Below are positions 37,311 through 47,390 of a stretch of 64,000 bases of DNA, piece by piece; positions within the stretch are counted from its first letter, which is position 1; every line of letters starts with the position of its first letter. Under the pieces are notes generated by a model. The model was not told the origin of the DNA and did not search any database. It saw only the letters and a program-made list of their open reading frames with translations. The position numbers and the translations under genes were made by a program. Source of the DNA: Sporolactobacillus sp. THM7-7 (GTDB taxonomy: Bacteria > Bacillota > Bacilli > Bacillales > Sporolactobacillaceae); NCBI RefSeq assembly GCF_004153225.1, contig NZ_SEMB01000002.1, positions 87,567-151,566 of the forward strand. Reading direction: 5' to 3'.

Positions 37311-37644
37311 GATTCAGCGTCCTTCTTAACCAATCTGGCGGGTCTGGCCGGACAGCAAAAGTTTTCCCCTTTACTTTAATATTTGCGTCAATACCGAAAT
37401 TATCCCCAAAAAAAAAACGAGTCATTTTTCCCCTGCTGAAAAAGAGTCAGAAAAAAATAAAAGACAAAGCGATCCGACATAACCGCTTCGTCTTCTATGT
37501 ACGATCAGAACGTTTAAATGCTATAAGTCACAAACGAACCCCTTCGCAGCTTGTTTGACACACCAGGACATCCCGGCCGCCGTTCAGACAGTACAAAAGG
37601 CCCCGCTTCGCCATGTTTTCTTCACAAAAAATGGAAAAAATAAA
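37311..37644. other. Gene-free gap between hisIE and ytfI
   Basis: 334 bp without a credible gene. It holds the probable his operon terminator (37451-37496) and otherwise AT-rich sequence that must contain the ytfI promoter; I could not fix its hexamers. Confidence 0.6.
37451..37496 (-). terminator. Probable terminator of the his operon
   Basis: On the minus strand AAGACGAAGCG pairs with CGCTTTGTCTT (one mismatch), followed by TTTATTTTTTT. It is 150 bp beyond the hisIE stop, the first good hairpin with a T tract downstream of the operon. Confidence 0.65.
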
Positions 37645-38316
37645 TCAGTCCAATTTTTTCGCCTTTTCTCGTTGAAACTCGCTTTTTTCCCGATGCCGTT
37701 TTTCCAGAACGTGCAGCACGCGGTCAAAGCCGACTTTCTGCTCACGAAGCATGACGAGCATGTGGTAAATCACGTCCGAGACTTCCCATTCCAGCTCATC
37801 GGCCGACCGGTTTTTCGCCGCAATAATGACTTCAGACGTTTCTTCACCGATTTTCTTCAGAATCTTGTCGATCCCTTCATTGAAAAGATAAGAGGTATAC
37901 GTTCCCTCCGGACGTTCCGCTTCGCGTACCGCGATGACATGCTCGAGCTCGGCAAGGATGCCGTATCGTTCGTTCCCGCTTGCCGCCGCTTCTTCCTTAT
38001 CGCTTGCCTCCGACCGGAAACAGCTGTAGCTTCCGGTATGGCAGGCGGGGCCGGCCGGATCGACCTTAACAAGCAGAGTATCCGAGTCGCAGTCTACCGA
38101 CCAGTCAATGATTCTCTGCGTGTTGCCGGACGTCGCCCCTTTATGCCACAATTCCTGCCTTGACCGGCTGTAGAACCACGTCTCACCGGTTTCCAGCGAC
38201 TTCTCTAACGATTCTTTATTCATATAAGCGAGCATTAAAATTTCTTTGCTTTGGGCATCCTGGACAATGACAGGAACCAGCCCTTTCTCGTCAAACTTAA
38301 CTTCCGCCACATTCAT
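37645..38316 (-). CDS. hisI: Bifunctional phosphoribosyl-AMP cyclohydrolase / phosphoribosyl-ATP pyrophosphatase
   Basis: HisIE performs steps 2 and 3 of histidine synthesis. In the 223-residue product the HisI domain (about 1-112) has [44 protein letters not shown] with the zinc cysteines. The HisE domain (about 125-215) has SYTSYLF-type [19 protein letters not shown] and [13 protein letters not shown]. It overlaps hisF by 4 bp and is the last gene of the operon. Confidence 0.96.
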   Translation of the reverse strand: MNVAEVKFDEKGLVPVIVQDAQSKEILMLAYMNKESLEKSLETGETWFYSRSRQELWHKGATSGNTQRIIDWSVDCDSDTLLVKVDPAGPACHTGSYSCFRSEASDKEEAAASGNERYGILAELEHVIAVREAERPEGTYTSYLFNEGIDKILKKIGEETSEVIIAAKNRSADELEWEVSDVIYHMLVMLREQKVGFDRVLHVLEKRHREKSEFQREKAKKLD

Positions 38317-39071
38317 CGAACAGGCACTCCTTCTTTTTTTAAATACGCCTTAACTTGCTCAACCGATGTCTCCTTATAGTGAAAAATAGAGGCGGCCAGC
38401 GCCGCATCCGCCTCGCCATTTACAAAAACGTCATTGAAGTCCGAAAGCTTTCCCGCTCCGCCTGAAGCGATGACCGGTACATCTACGGCTTCGCTGATCT
38501 TTTTCGTCAGATTCAGCTCGAAGCCGCTTTTCTCTCCGTCGCGGTCCATGCTCGTCAGCAAAATCTCGCCGGCTCCGAGCGCTACAGCTTTCCTCGCCCA
38601 TTCAACCGCGTCGAGCTCTGTCTTCTTTTGCCCGCCATGTGTGTACACCCAATAATGATTCGATTCAGCGTCCCATTTCGCGTCGATCGCGCAGACGATA
38701 CATTGAGCGCCAAAAAAGTCCGCCCCTTCCGTCAAAAGTTCGGGATGTTCCACCGCTGAACTGTTGAGCGAGACCTTATCGGCTCCCGCACGAAGAAGGG
38801 CTTTGATGTTTTCCAGCGAATGAATGCCGCCGCCGACGGTGAATGGGATATTCAGCTTAGCCGCAACCGCACGGACAACATCGACCATTGTGTTTCTTCC
38901 TTCGCTTGAAGCAGAAATATCAAGAAAAACAAGCTCGTCCGCTCCCGCGCGATTATAGTACATCGCCAGTTCCACGGGATCTCCGGCATCGCGCAAATGA
39001 ACGAACTGCTTTCCTTTGACGACCCGCCCCTCCTTCACGTCGAGGCAGGGAATAATCCGTTTAGCCAACAT
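38313..39071 (-). CDS. hisF: Imidazole glycerol phosphate synthase subunit HisF
   Basis: This is the cyclase half of IGP synthase, a 252-residue beta/alpha barrel. Catalytic aspartates are in [15 protein letters not shown] and [14 protein letters not shown]; phosphate loops are GGGIHSLE and [11 protein letters not shown]. It uses ammonia from HisH. It overlaps hisA by 11 bp and hisIE by 4 bp. Confidence 0.97.
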   Translation of the reverse strand: MLAKRIIPCLDVKEGRVVKGKQFVHLRDAGDPVELAMYYNRAGADELVFLDISASSEGRNTMVDVVRAVAAKLNIPFTVGGGIHSLENIKALLRAGADKVSLNSSAVEHPELLTEGADFFGAQCIVCAIDAKWDAESNHYWVYTHGGQKKTELDAVEWARKAVALGAGEILLTSMDRDGEKSGFELNLTKKISEAVDVPVIASGGAGKLSDFNDVFVNGEADAALAASIFHYKETSVEQVKAYLKKEGVPVR

Positions 39072-39798
39072 ACGCTTTCACCGCCTTCAGCACGTCCTGA
39101 ATCGAAAGCTGATCTGTATACAACGCCTTTCCAATAATCGCTCCGCTGATCAATTCCGATCCTTGCTTCGCCATATACTGAATTTCCTCCAGCGTCGACA
39201 CACCACCAGAGACGACGACCGGCACGCCGATAGCCTGAGCGAGTTCCCGGGCACCTTCGAGGTTGGCTCCCTTCAGCGCGCCGTCCCTCGAGATATCGGT
39301 ATAAATGAATTGGCGGGCGCCGGCCTGAATCAGTTGTTTCGCCAGATCCGCCGCAGTCAGATTGGATACTTCCAGCCATCCTCTGACCGCTACTTTTCCT
39401 TCCTTTACGTCAAGGCCGATGGCAATGGAATCGGGATAGCGCCGCAGCGCCAGCCGGGTAAACGCCGGATCGGAGATGGCCGAGCTGCCCAGAATGACTC
39501 GCTTAATCCCCTGCCCAAGATAGTTTTCCACGGTCTCGATGCTGCGAATGCCGCCGCCGACTTCCACATGGATTGGCACTTCGGATGCTATACGGCTGAT
39601 GAGCGCCTGATTCACCGGATGTCCCGCTTTGGCGCCGTCCAGATCGACGACGTGAAGCCATTCGGCGCCCTGGTCATAGAACGTTCTGGCAATATCCACC
39701 GGGGAATCGCCATAAACGGTAGACTGATTGTAGTCGCCCTGAAAAAGGCGGACACATTTTCCATCCAGAAGATCGATCGCCGGATAAATGGTGAACAT
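39061..39798 (-). CDS. hisA: ProFAR isomerase HisA
   Basis: HisA is a 245-residue barrel enzyme that isomerises ProFAR to PRFAR. It has [19 protein letters not shown] (Asp8), the central [27 protein letters not shown] (catalytic Asp) and [12 protein letters not shown]. It starts one base into the hisH stop and overlaps hisF by 11 bp. Confidence 0.97.
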   Translation of the reverse strand: MFTIYPAIDLLDGKCVRLFQGDYNQSTVYGDSPVDIARTFYDQGAEWLHVVDLDGAKAGHPVNQALISRIASEVPIHVEVGGGIRSIETVENYLGQGIKRVILGSSAISDPAFTRLALRRYPDSIAIGLDVKEGKVAVRGWLEVSNLTAADLAKQLIQAGARQFIYTDISRDGALKGANLEGARELAQAIGVPVVVSGGVSTLEEIQYMAKQGSELISGAIIGKALYTDQLSIQDVLKAVKAYVG

Positions 39799-40487
39799 CA
39801 GACCAGCCCCTTTCCGGACGATGGCGAAACGCCGGAATGCACAGGATCTGCAGCCTCCGCTGCCCGGCGGACAAACCGGAGATAGTTCCGAAGAAGACCC
39901 TCACCGAATACCCCGCTCTTTTCCGGATGAAACTGCGTCCCGAAAACCTGTCCGCGCCCGACAACCGCCGGAACCTGGACATCATAATCGGCTGTCGCAA
40001 GAAAAATAGACGGATCGGACGTGACCGCGTAATAAGAGTGGACAAAATAAGCATAATCAGGCTTAAGCCCGCGTAAAAGCGGCGAATCCGGCTGCCGGAA
40101 TGCAAGCGTATTCCAGCCCATATGCGGCACTTTATATCGTTCCCCTGTTTTTTCCGAAACGCCGGAAAAACGGATCACTCGGCCAGGCAGTAGAGACAGT
40201 CCCTTTGTCACCCCGCCTTCCTCGCTCTCCTCGAACAGAAGCTGCATGCCGAGGCAGATGCCGAGTAGCGGTCTTTTTCTAGCGTATTCCGTTACAAAAG
40301 ACACGTGGCCCTTCCTGTGCAGCGCAGTCATCGCATCTTTAAACGCACCCACTCCGGGGAGGATCAGACCGTCCGTTTGTGCGAGCTTCCCCGGGTCGTC
40401 GCTGATGATATAGGGTTCTTCCAATCTTTTTAAAGCCTGGCTGAGACTGTACAGATTTCCCATTCCATAGTCGATAATACCAATCAT
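39798..40487 (-). CDS. hisH: Imidazole glycerol phosphate synthase glutaminase HisH
   Basis: This is the class I glutamine amidotransferase that feeds ammonia to HisF. The 229-residue product has [12 protein letters not shown], the nucleophile in [15 protein letters not shown] (Cys about 82), and the His/Glu pair in [11 protein letters not shown]. It ends with a 20-residue extension rich in Ala, Pro and Ser after the usual terminus. AAAGGAAG precedes the ATG, which overlaps hisB by 4 bp. Confidence 0.96.
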   Translation of the reverse strand: MIGIIDYGMGNLYSLSQALKRLEEPYIISDDPGKLAQTDGLILPGVGAFKDAMTALHRKGHVSFVTEYARKRPLLGICLGMQLLFEESEEGGVTKGLSLLPGRVIRFSGVSEKTGERYKVPHMGWNTLAFRQPDSPLLRGLKPDYAYFVHSYYAVTSDPSIFLATADYDVQVPAVVGRGQVFGTQFHPEKSGVFGEGLLRNYLRFVRRAAEAADPVHSGVSPSSGKGLV

Positions 40488-41077
40488 CCTAATCTTCCTT
40501 TCGTGGACAGGACTCCCTGAATCCTCGGGTTTTTCAGCGAGGCCGCGTCAAGCGCGCGTCCGAGCGCTTTGAAGATGGACTCAATAATATGGTGGGTGTT
40601 CGCTCCGTAACGGACATTGACATGAAGGTTCATTCGCGCTTCATTGGACAGCTTGCCGAGAAACTCGGTCACAAGTTCCGTGTCAAAAGTACCGACTTTT
40701 TGCGCCGGAAGCGATCCTTGAAAAACAAAATAAGGGCGGTCGCTCAGATCGATCACGACTTCCGAAAGCGCCTCGTCCATCGGAACAATGGCATAGCCGT
40801 ACCGACTGATCCCCTGTTTGTCTCCGAGCGCCTGGCGAATCGCCTGCCCGAGACAAATCGCAATATCTTCGGTTGTGTGATGATCATCCACTTCCGTATC
40901 TCCGTGAGCTTCGATATTCAGATTAAAAAGACCGTGTTTCGCAAAGAGCGTCAGCATGTGGGTAAGAAACGGAACGCCGGTTTGCAGCCGGGACTCACCG
41001 TCTCCGTCAAGATCGATGTGCAACTTGATTTGTGTTTCAAATGTGTTTCTCTCGACAAATCCTGTCCGCTCACTCAT
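40484..41077 (-). CDS. hisB: Imidazoleglycerol-phosphate dehydratase
   Basis: HisB dehydrates IGP to imidazole acetol phosphate (step 7). It is the monofunctional form, 197 residues, with no phosphatase domain. It carries [29 protein letters not shown] and [16 protein letters not shown] with the metal-binding His/Glu. ATG at 41077 ([12 protein letters not shown]) follows AAGGGAG and overlaps hisD by 8 bp; the frame extends upstream inside hisD without a signal. Confidence 0.96.
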   Translation of the reverse strand: MSERTGFVERNTFETQIKLHIDLDGDGESRLQTGVPFLTHMLTLFAKHGLFNLNIEAHGDTEVDDHHTTEDIAICLGQAIRQALGDKQGISRYGYAIVPMDEALSEVVIDLSDRPYFVFQGSLPAQKVGTFDTELVTEFLGKLSNEARMNLHVNVRYGANTHHIIESIFKALGRALDAASLKNPRIQGVLSTKGRLG

Positions 41078-42353
41078 GAATGGCCGCTCCCTTCGTCCGT
41101 TTTTCCACTGCGCGGGCATGCCCCTCAAGCCCCTCAAACCGGGCCAAGGCGGCAATGGCCGGCGCATTGGCTCTGAGGGCTTCTTCCGTATATTGAATGA
41201 TACTCGAGCGTTTCATAAAGCTCTCTACACCCAGGGGGCTGGCGTAGCGCGCCGAACCATTCGTTGGAATAATGTGATTCGGTCCGGCGAAATAATCGCC
41301 GACCGGTTCGGAACTGTATTTTCCTAAAAAGATGGCGCCCGCGTGGCGGATCAGCGCTAAAATCTCCTGCGGATTTTCGGTCGCAATTTCCAGGTGTTCC
41401 GGAGCAATCCGGTTTACGGTATCGGCGGCAGACGCGAGATTCGCCGTCAGGACGATTTTCCCGATGTTGTTCACAGACGCGCCGGCGATCTCCCGCCGGG
41501 GAAGGGTTGAAAGCTGGCGGTCGATCTCTTTTTCCACCTGTACGGCAAGCGCCTCGGAAGGCGTAACCAGCACCGGCATGGCGAGTTTATCGTGCTCCGC
41601 CTGCGACAGAAGATCGGATGCAACGAGGGAGGCGTCCGCTGCCTCGTCAGCGAGAACGACCACTTCGCTCGGCCCGGCCAGACTGTCGATCGCTACATCC
41701 CCGAAAACCTGCTTTTTAGCAAGCATCACGTAAATATTTCCGGGGCCGACAATCTTGTCGACCGGGCGGATTGTCTCCGTTCCGTAGGCGAGAGCGGCGA
41801 CGGCCTGCGCTCCGCCGGCCTGATAGATTTCCCGAATTCCGATCTCATGCGCGGCGACGAGCACCCCATCCGCAATCCGGCCGTTTTTCTGGGGTGGGGA
41901 GACGAGAACGACGCGTTTGACTCCGGCGACGAGCGCGGGAATCGCGCCCATCAGGACCGATGACGGATAGCAGGCGGTTCCACCCGGTACATAGACACCG
42001 ACCGAATCAAGAGGAGTCACCTTCTGGCCGAGCACAACGCCGTGTTCCACCGTTTCCGTCCATGACGCGGGCTTTTGTTTTTCGTGAAAGGCGCGAATGT
42101 GCGCGGCCGCCTGTCGGATCGCCTGAACGACCCCTTCCGGAACATGCCGATAAGCATCGACCGCCGTCTGTTCCGGAACACGCACCGTATCAAGGACGAT
42201 ACCATCAAACTCTTTCGTATAGGCTTTCAGCGCCTTGTCTCCTTCCGCTCTGACTTTGTCGATAATGCGCCTGACCGTCTGCTGAGCGGCTTCGTTTGCT
42301 TCCACTTTTCTTTTTTGTAAAAAACTTAAGTCTCCGTCCTTAATCCATTCCAA
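41070..42353 (-). CDS. hisD: Histidinol dehydrogenase
   Basis: This enzyme oxidises histidinol to histidine in two NAD-dependent steps. The 427-residue product has [56 protein letters not shown] (zinc/substrate region), QAEHD and the C-terminal catalytic Glu-His in [10 protein letters not shown]. The TTG start follows GGAGGGGAC and lies within hisG (14 bp overlap). Confidence 0.97.
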   Translation of the reverse strand: MEWIKDGDLSFLQKRKVEANEAAQQTVRRIIDKVRAEGDKALKAYTKEFDGIVLDTVRVPEQTAVDAYRHVPEGVVQAIRQAAAHIRAFHEKQKPASWTETVEHGVVLGQKVTPLDSVGVYVPGGTACYPSSVLMGAIPALVAGVKRVVLVSPPQKNGRIADGVLVAAHEIGIREIYQAGGAQAVAALAYGTETIRPVDKIVGPGNIYVMLAKKQVFGDVAIDSLAGPSEVVVLADEAADASLVASDLLSQAEHDKLAMPVLVTPSEALAVQVEKEIDRQLSTLPRREIAGASVNNIGKIVLTANLASAADTVNRIAPEHLEIATENPQEILALIRHAGAIFLGKYSSEPVGDYFAGPNHIIPTNGSARYASPLGVESFMKRSSIIQYTEEALRANAPAIAALARFEGLEGHARAVEKRTKGAAIHE

Positions 42354-42990
42354 CTTTGGTCCCCTCCGTAGCCCGTATCATTTTTTCCACAATCCCGTCG
42401 ATGACCGGCTTTTTCAAACGATAGCTGACCGGATTGACGATTAACCGGGAACTGACATCCATCAGTTTTTCTATTTCTACAAGACCGTTTTCTCTCAGCG
42501 TCTGTCCGGTGGAGACGATATCGACAATCGCATCCGCCAGACCGACGAGTGGTGCCAGTTCAATGGATCCGTTCAGCGCAATCAGATCGACTTGTTCTCC
42601 GCGCCGGCGGTAAAAATCAGAAGCGATATTCGGATACTTGGTCGCTATTTTCAAAAAGGGATGATTGCGCGAATGCCCCGGAAGCCCGGCAACGGCCATG
42701 TGACACTTGCTGATGCCGAGATCCACCATTTCATAAACATCGCGTCCGCTTTCCAGCAAAACATCTTTCCCCGCGATACCGATATCCGCCGCGCCGTATT
42801 CCACGTACGTCGGCACATCCACTGGCTTGGCCAGAATAAAGCGAAACGGCTCGGACGCCAAATCCAGGATCAGCTTTCGCGTCGATTCGAACGTTGCTGG
42901 AAGATCAAAACCCGCATCTCTTAAAAGCCGGCAGGCATCACCGAAAATACGGCCCTTAGGCATCGCCACCGTGATCACCGATTCATTCAT
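42340..42990 (-). CDS. hisG: ATP phosphoribosyltransferase, short form HisG
   Basis: HisG catalyses the first committed step, joining PRPP and ATP. The 216-residue product is the short form without the C-terminal histidine-binding domain, so it needs HisZ, encoded directly upstream. Motifs are [31 protein letters not shown] and the PRPP loop [23 protein letters not shown] precedes the ATG. It overlaps hisZ by 4 bp. Confidence 0.96.
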   Translation of the reverse strand: MNESVITVAMPKGRIFGDACRLLRDAGFDLPATFESTRKLILDLASEPFRFILAKPVDVPTYVEYGAADIGIAGKDVLLESGRDVYEMVDLGISKCHMAVAGLPGHSRNHPFLKIATKYPNIASDFYRRRGEQVDLIALNGSIELAPLVGLADAIVDIVSTGQTLRENGLVEIEKLMDVSSRLIVNPVSYRLKKPVIDGIVEKMIRATEGTKVGMD

Positions 42991-44186
42991 CTCTCTCCCG
43001 TTCCTTCCTTGTTCAAAAATCGTTTAATCGTTTCAAACTGTCTGCAAAAAGCTTTCGCATCGTCAATGCCGTCCACATGCTGCACCACTATGGAACGACC
43101 TCTCTCCCGCTCCTGCATGGCAAATTGCATTGCTCTGCCGGCATTTTCCCGATCATAGATGATCGCCGTTTTGCGTGTCTCTTCGTTTCGACCGCCGCTT
43201 TTTATCGCGCTCATCAGACGGTCGAGACGGATTCCGAATCCCGTCGCCGGACACGGCCGATTAAACTTGGCCAGCAAATCGTCATAACGGCCGCCGCTTG
43301 CCACCGGAAACCCGAGTCCACCGCCGAATCCCTGAAAGACGAAACCGGTATAATAGCTTAAATGCGGGACAAGCGTCATGTCCAGATCAAATTTCCCATC
43401 CAGATGATCGATTTCCAACAGCTTCACAAGTTCCGCGATATTCTCATAATAAGAACGGACGGGAGGCGCGGATCCGGCCGTCAGCGTCTCCAAATACTTC
43501 AGTGTCTCTTCATTGTTCAGCCTTCTCGAGTCGATAAACGCATTCAGCCTTTGCGCCAAAGCTTCCGGCAAATGCAGGGAAGCGACATAGTCGCGGAATC
43601 CGACATCATTTTTATTATAAAGCAATTGCCTCAGTTGTCCGACCGTTTCCTTATCCTTTACAATATCATAGAAAAAGGCGTTGACAAACCCGACATGCCC
43701 AACGGCCAGCCGAATCGACTCGAGGCCACTCTTTTCGAGTATGGTCTTCATCAGTGAAATGATTTCGGCATCCGCATAAGGCGTGGCGTCTCCAATAAGC
43801 TCCGCTCCCGCCTGTTTAAATTCACTAGGATGGCCACCTTCCTTTTTCTGACTCCGGTAAAGAGCCGCCGTATAGGCCAGTCGAAGCGGAAGCGGTTGTT
43901 TTCTCAAACTAGACGCAGCGACTCGGGCAATCGGCGTCGTCATGTCCGGGCGAAGAACGACGGGATGTCCCTCCACATCAAGGAACTTGAACAATTCACG
44001 GTCCGCGATGGCCGACGCGCGTCCAATTGTTTCGGCATACTCGAGAGCGGGTGTCTGAATAAAATCGTAGCCCCAGAGCCGCAGTTCCTGATGAAAGACA
44101 TTTTCCAGTCCGGCAATGGCCCGCTGCGCATCCGGAAGTGTGTCGCGCAGGCCGAGCGGTTTTTCAAACATATACGGCTGTGTCAT
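42987..44186 (-). CDS. hisZ: ATP phosphoribosyltransferase regulatory subunit HisZ
   Basis: HisZ is a catalytically inactive paralogue of histidyl-tRNA synthetase that activates short HisG and mediates histidine feedback. The 399-residue product has the class II motif 2-like [31 protein letters not shown] and motif 3-like [17 protein letters not shown], but lacks the anticodon-binding domain of a true HisS. ATG follows GAGGGGAAA; a TTG one codon earlier is possible. It is the first gene of the his operon. Confidence 0.94.
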   Translation of the reverse strand: MTQPYMFEKPLGLRDTLPDAQRAIAGLENVFHQELRLWGYDFIQTPALEYAETIGRASAIADRELFKFLDVEGHPVVLRPDMTTPIARVAASSLRKQPLPLRLAYTAALYRSQKKEGGHPSEFKQAGAELIGDATPYADAEIISLMKTILEKSGLESIRLAVGHVGFVNAFFYDIVKDKETVGQLRQLLYNKNDVGFRDYVASLHLPEALAQRLNAFIDSRRLNNEETLKYLETLTAGSAPPVRSYYENIAELVKLLEIDHLDGKFDLDMTLVPHLSYYTGFVFQGFGGGLGFPVASGGRYDDLLAKFNRPCPATGFGIRLDRLMSAIKSGGRNEETRKTAIIYDRENAGRAMQFAMQERERGRSIVVQHVDGIDDAKAFCRQFETIKRFLNKEGTGER

Positions 44187-44277
44187 CAAAGCAGTTTCCC
44201 CTCATCTGTTTCTTTTTCTTAAAAATCTTAAAAATCGCGCTTTACTTCACTAATATGATAAAGAACATGTATTGAGT

Positions 44278-44306
44278 ATTTTAGGGTAAATCGGAACATT
44301 AGTCAA
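44278..44306 (-). promoter_or_regulatory. SigA-type promoter of the his operon
   Basis: TTGACT and TAAAAT with 17-nt spacing on the minus strand, 92 nt upstream of hisZ. The leader is short and shows no T-box features (no GGTGGNACCGCG antiterminator core), so control is probably at initiation or by HisZ-HisG feedback. Confidence 0.7.
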
Positions 44307-44336
44307 GAGCCAAAACGCATCCTTTGCTTATTAAAT

Positions 44337-44366
44337 AAAAAGGGCGGCCTGGGCCGCCCAAAAAAC
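44337..44366 (-). terminator. Terminator after the spore protein gene
   Basis: GGGCGGCC and GGCCGCCC form a perfect GC stem with a short loop, flanked by A and T runs. On the minus strand it is followed by CTTTTTATTTAA, right after the SASP stop. Confidence 0.9.
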
Positions 44367-44378
44367 TATCTTTGTTTG

Positions 44379-44579
44379 TTAAAATTTCTGTCCGCCAAGT
44401 TGCTGCTGTGCGGTCGCTACGAGACGCTTCGTGATTTCACCACCAACGGAACCATTGGCACGCGAAGTCGTATCGGGACCCAGCTGCACGCCGAACTCGG
44501 AAGCAATTTCAGTCTTCATCTGGTCAATAGCCTGCTCAGCGCCAGGCACGAGGATCCGGTTGCTGTTATTTTCAGCCAT
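44379..44579 (-). CDS. Alpha/beta-type small acid-soluble spore protein
   Basis: This 66-residue protein begins [54 protein letters not shown] (quoted by motif: the germination protease site region TEIASEFGV and the DNA-binding [12 protein letters not shown]). These proteins coat spore DNA, protect it from UV and heat, and are degraded at germination. AAGGAGGTGAG precedes the ATG. In B. subtilis sspA sits next to thiI, as here. Expression in the forespore (SigG) is expected. Confidence 0.95.
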   Translation of the reverse strand: MAENNSNRILVPGAEQAIDQMKTEIASEFGVQLGPDTTSRANGSVGGEITKRLVATAQQQLGGQKF

Positions 44580-44769
44580 GTTTCTCACCTCCTTGTGCCT
44601 TTATCTTGCGCAGACCGAATAGCCGACATGCACCTAAAGTTGTGGTAATTATTTCAATGGGCAAGGAGAAAATGAGATAAGAACTTCAAAAAATAACATG
44701 GCGATGAAAAAGACGAGCCGATCCATTCCGTACAGGTTGTCTCGGACTGTTCGAGCCTCCTTTGGAATC

Positions 44770-44914
44770 TATTCGAAAAGGAGGACAAAAAGAGCCGAGT
44801 CGTTCAAGAAAGCGCCGTTTCGAGTACCGGAGTGTACAAATAAAGTACATGAGGAGCGGTGAAGCAAGCTGACGCAGAAATCCGACAGCTATTTTTCCCG
44901 GACTGTTCGAACTT
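44770..44914 (-). repeat. Intergenic repeat element, copy C (between thiI and spore protein gene)
   Basis: Inverted relative to copy A. Ends are TATTCGAAAAGG (44770) and CTGTTCGAACTT (44903-44914). On the minus strand the core reads GCTTGCTTC then CTCATGTACTTTATTTGTACAC, nearly identical to copy A, with GTCCGGGAAAAATAGCTG at its left end. A second partial end (CGGACTGTTCGAGCCTCC, 44744) lies just outside, giving a nested terminus. It starts only a few bases after the thiI stop. The rest of the 44580-44921 gap is unremarkable. Confidence 0.78.
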
Positions 44915-44921
44915 CCTCTTA

Positions 44922-46121
44922 TTAGAGAAGATCGCTGAACGCGTTCCTCTCTTCCCTCCCGCCGAATATGACTGTCTCGGTAGCCCGTACGGCTTCGTCG
45001 ACCAATGCGTCAATATCCAGGAAATGTTCAAAGCGCTCGGCATGTTTTCTGTCCGGCCGCGTTCTCGGTGCTTTCGGAAGAAAAATGGTACAGCAGTCTT
45101 CATATGGACGAATCGATATGTCATAAGTGTCGATTTCTTTGGCAATCCGGGAAATATCGAGCTTATCCATGGCGACGAGCGGACGCAGCACCGGAAGATC
45201 GGTGACCTGATTGATGGCGTTCATACTCTCCAGCGTTTGGCTGGCCACCTGTCCGAGGCTTTCGCCGGTCGCGATCGCCAGCGCATCCGTCCGGGCGGCT
45301 ATTTTTTCCGAGATACGGAACATCAGCCGCCTCATGATCGTCACCCTGTAATCTTCCGGAACGTTTTCGCGGATCGCCAATTGCGTTTGAGTAAAGGGAA
45401 CGAGATGCAGTTTGATATCTCCTGCGTAGAACCGAAGTTTCTTTACAATGTCAACAACTTTCTGTTTCGCCCGGTCGCTTGTATAGGGCGGGCTTTCAAA
45501 ATGAACCGCTTCAATGGACGCCCCCCGTCTGGCCAGAAGATAGCCAGCCACCGGGCTGTCGATCCCTCCCGAGAGCATAAGGAGTATTTTCCCCCCCGTT
45601 CCCACGGGAAGTCCGCCGGCCCCCGGATATTCACGCCCGTAGATACGCGTCTCGTGATCCCCGACTTCCACGCGAAGCGTTAAATCCGGATGGTGTACAT
45701 CCACATCGAGACGTTCGCAATGTTTCAATACCCAGGCGCCAAGATCCTGATTCAATTCGCTGCCCCGGATAGGAAAACGTTTATCTTTCCGCCGGGCGGC
45801 GATTTTGAACGTTTTCGCTTCCGTTTCCGCCCGGGCGATTTCCAGTACGCCTTCGCGGATACTTTCCAGATTTTTTCCAACTTTAACCGCCGATGAAATA
45901 TTGTGAATACCGAAGACTTTCTCCAGGATACGGACAATCCTGTCCTGATCTTCCCCATTCAGTCGTATTTCGATATCATCATAATGGCGCTTGATCTGCA
46001 GCCCGGGAAAATCGCGCAGTTTTTCCCGGACATTGTCCTCAAGCTTTTCCACAAATCTTTTTTTATTCTTTCCCTTTATCGCAATTTCACCAAAGCGAAT
46101 GACTAAATAATCATAAATCAC
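44922..46121 (-). CDS. thiI: tRNA 4-thiouridine synthase ThiI
   Basis: ThiI adenylates U8 of tRNA and inserts sulfur from a cysteine desulfurase. About 399 residues: an N-terminal ferredoxin-like domain, THUMP (about 60-165), and a PP-loop ATPase with LLMLSGGIDSPVAGYLLARRG. As in B. subtilis there is no C-terminal rhodanese domain, so its role is s4U formation. GTG at 46121 (MIYDYLVIRFGEI) is preferred with GAGGTGA 5 nt upstream; another GTG at 46130 overlaps the upstream stop. The adjacent desulfurase gene supplies its sulfur donor. Confidence 0.93.
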   Translation of the reverse strand: MIYDYLVIRFGEIAIKGKNKKRFVEKLEDNVREKLRDFPGLQIKRHYDDIEIRLNGEDQDRIVRILEKVFGIHNISSAVKVGKNLESIREGVLEIARAETEAKTFKIAARRKDKRFPIRGSELNQDLGAWVLKHCERLDVDVHHPDLTLRVEVGDHETRIYGREYPGAGGLPVGTGGKILLMLSGGIDSPVAGYLLARRGASIEAVHFESPPYTSDRAKQKVVDIVKKLRFYAGDIKLHLVPFTQTQLAIRENVPEDYRVTIMRRLMFRISEKIAARTDALAIATGESLGQVASQTLESMNAINQVTDLPVLRPLVAMDKLDISRIAKEIDTYDISIRPYEDCCTIFLPKAPRTRPDRKHAERFEHFLDIDALVDEAVRATETVIFGGREERNAFSDLL

Positions 46122-46126
46122 CGTTT

Positions 46127-47269
46127 TCACCTCATCACCATTCTCAATCGCCGAACATGCCGGGCGAGCACGTGAAGAAACGTCTCGATCTCTTCGGGTG
46201 TATTCTCAAATGCCGTACTGATCCGGATGGCGTGCTTTGCCTCCGATTCCGATACACCCATCGCCAAAAGCACCGCGCTTGCTTCCGTATCTTTGGATGA
46301 GCAGGCCGACTTTGTCGAGACAAAAATATCATCTTCTTCCAAAGCGTGAACGAGGACTTCGGATTTAATGCCGGGCAGCGAGACATTAACAATGTGCGGC
46401 GCCACTCCATCGGAAGGTGTGTGAATCACTGCATCGTCAATGTGTGAAAGCCCTGCGCGCAATCTTTTTTGAAGATCTCTCAGCCGGTGGATCCCCTCGG
46501 CTTCATGTTCGCGCGTAATTCTGAGCGCTTTGACCATTCCGCAAATTCCCGGGAGGTTTTCCGTTCCGGCACGCCTCATGCCTTCCTGGGCTCCTCCGGA
46601 AAACAAAGGGGAGAGAAGCGTACCGTTTCGCACATAAAGCAGACCGGTCCCTTTCGGCCCATGAAACTTATGGCCGGAAATCGTACACAGATCGATACCG
46701 CTTGCGGCAAGATGCAGTGGCACTTTGGCAAACCCCTGAACATGATCGACGTGAAAGACCGTTCTCGGCTTCTTCTTTAAAAATTCACCGATCTCTAAAA
46801 TCGGCTGGATCGTGCCCACTTCATTATTTACGTGCATAATGGACACAAGCGTTGTATCTTTCCGATAGGCTTTCCGAAAGTCTTCAAAAGAAATGCGGCC
46901 TTCGCGGTTTACCGGAAGATACGTCACCTCAAAACCAAGTTTTTCCAGCTGCTTAAAGGCCTGAAGGCTTGAGGCGTGTTCCACCGCTGTCGTTATCAGA
47001 TGACGGCCCCGGTGACGGTACGCCACGGCCGCTCCCTTGATCGCTAGGTTATTGCCTTCCGTTCCCCCCGATGTAAAAATAAGCTCTTTATCGTCAACGC
47101 CAAGAAACTCTGCGGCCTGCCGTCTCGCCTCCGACAGCAGCGTTTCACTCTTACCCCCTAATTGATGTAGAGACGACGGATTGGCGAAATACCGTTCGGA
47201 AACGATCCGATAAGTGTCCAGCACTTCGCTATACGGCTTTGTTGTTGCACTGTTGTCTAAATAAATCAC
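46127..47269 (-). CDS. nifZ: Cysteine desulfurase (NifZ/IscS type)
   Basis: This PLP enzyme takes sulfur from cysteine; paired with thiI it is the dedicated NifZ-type desulfurase for tRNA thiolation. The 380-residue product has YLDNSATTKP, the cofactor lysine in CTISGHKFHGPKGTG (about 200), a His in VEHASS, and the active-site cysteine in TKSACSSKDTEAS (about 323). GTG start after AAAGGAG. It overlaps or abuts thiI. Confidence 0.93.
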   Translation of the reverse strand: MIYLDNSATTKPYSEVLDTYRIVSERYFANPSSLHQLGGKSETLLSEARRQAAEFLGVDDKELIFTSGGTEGNNLAIKGAAVAYRHRGRHLITTAVEHASSLQAFKQLEKLGFEVTYLPVNREGRISFEDFRKAYRKDTTLVSIMHVNNEVGTIQPILEIGEFLKKKPRTVFHVDHVQGFAKVPLHLAASGIDLCTISGHKFHGPKGTGLLYVRNGTLLSPLFSGGAQEGMRRAGTENLPGICGMVKALRITREHEAEGIHRLRDLQKRLRAGLSHIDDAVIHTPSDGVAPHIVNVSLPGIKSEVLVHALEEDDIFVSTKSACSSKDTEASAVLLAMGVSESEAKHAIRISTAFENTPEEIETFLHVLARHVRRLRMVMR

Positions 47270-47390
47270 CTTTTTCTGCTCCTTTCCCGGCCGGCAGGCG
47301 CCGGCCTTTTATCTTTTCATTTCCATATACAATACAGTAGCATTCTTGCCCATCTTGACTTCATCTTATGACAACGACTTCCGTACACCT

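Noticed and set aside
44190-44340. Possible T-box riboswitch before the his operon
   Set aside because: The leader is under 100 nt and lacks the AGGGTGGNACCGCG core and a terminator/antiterminator pair.
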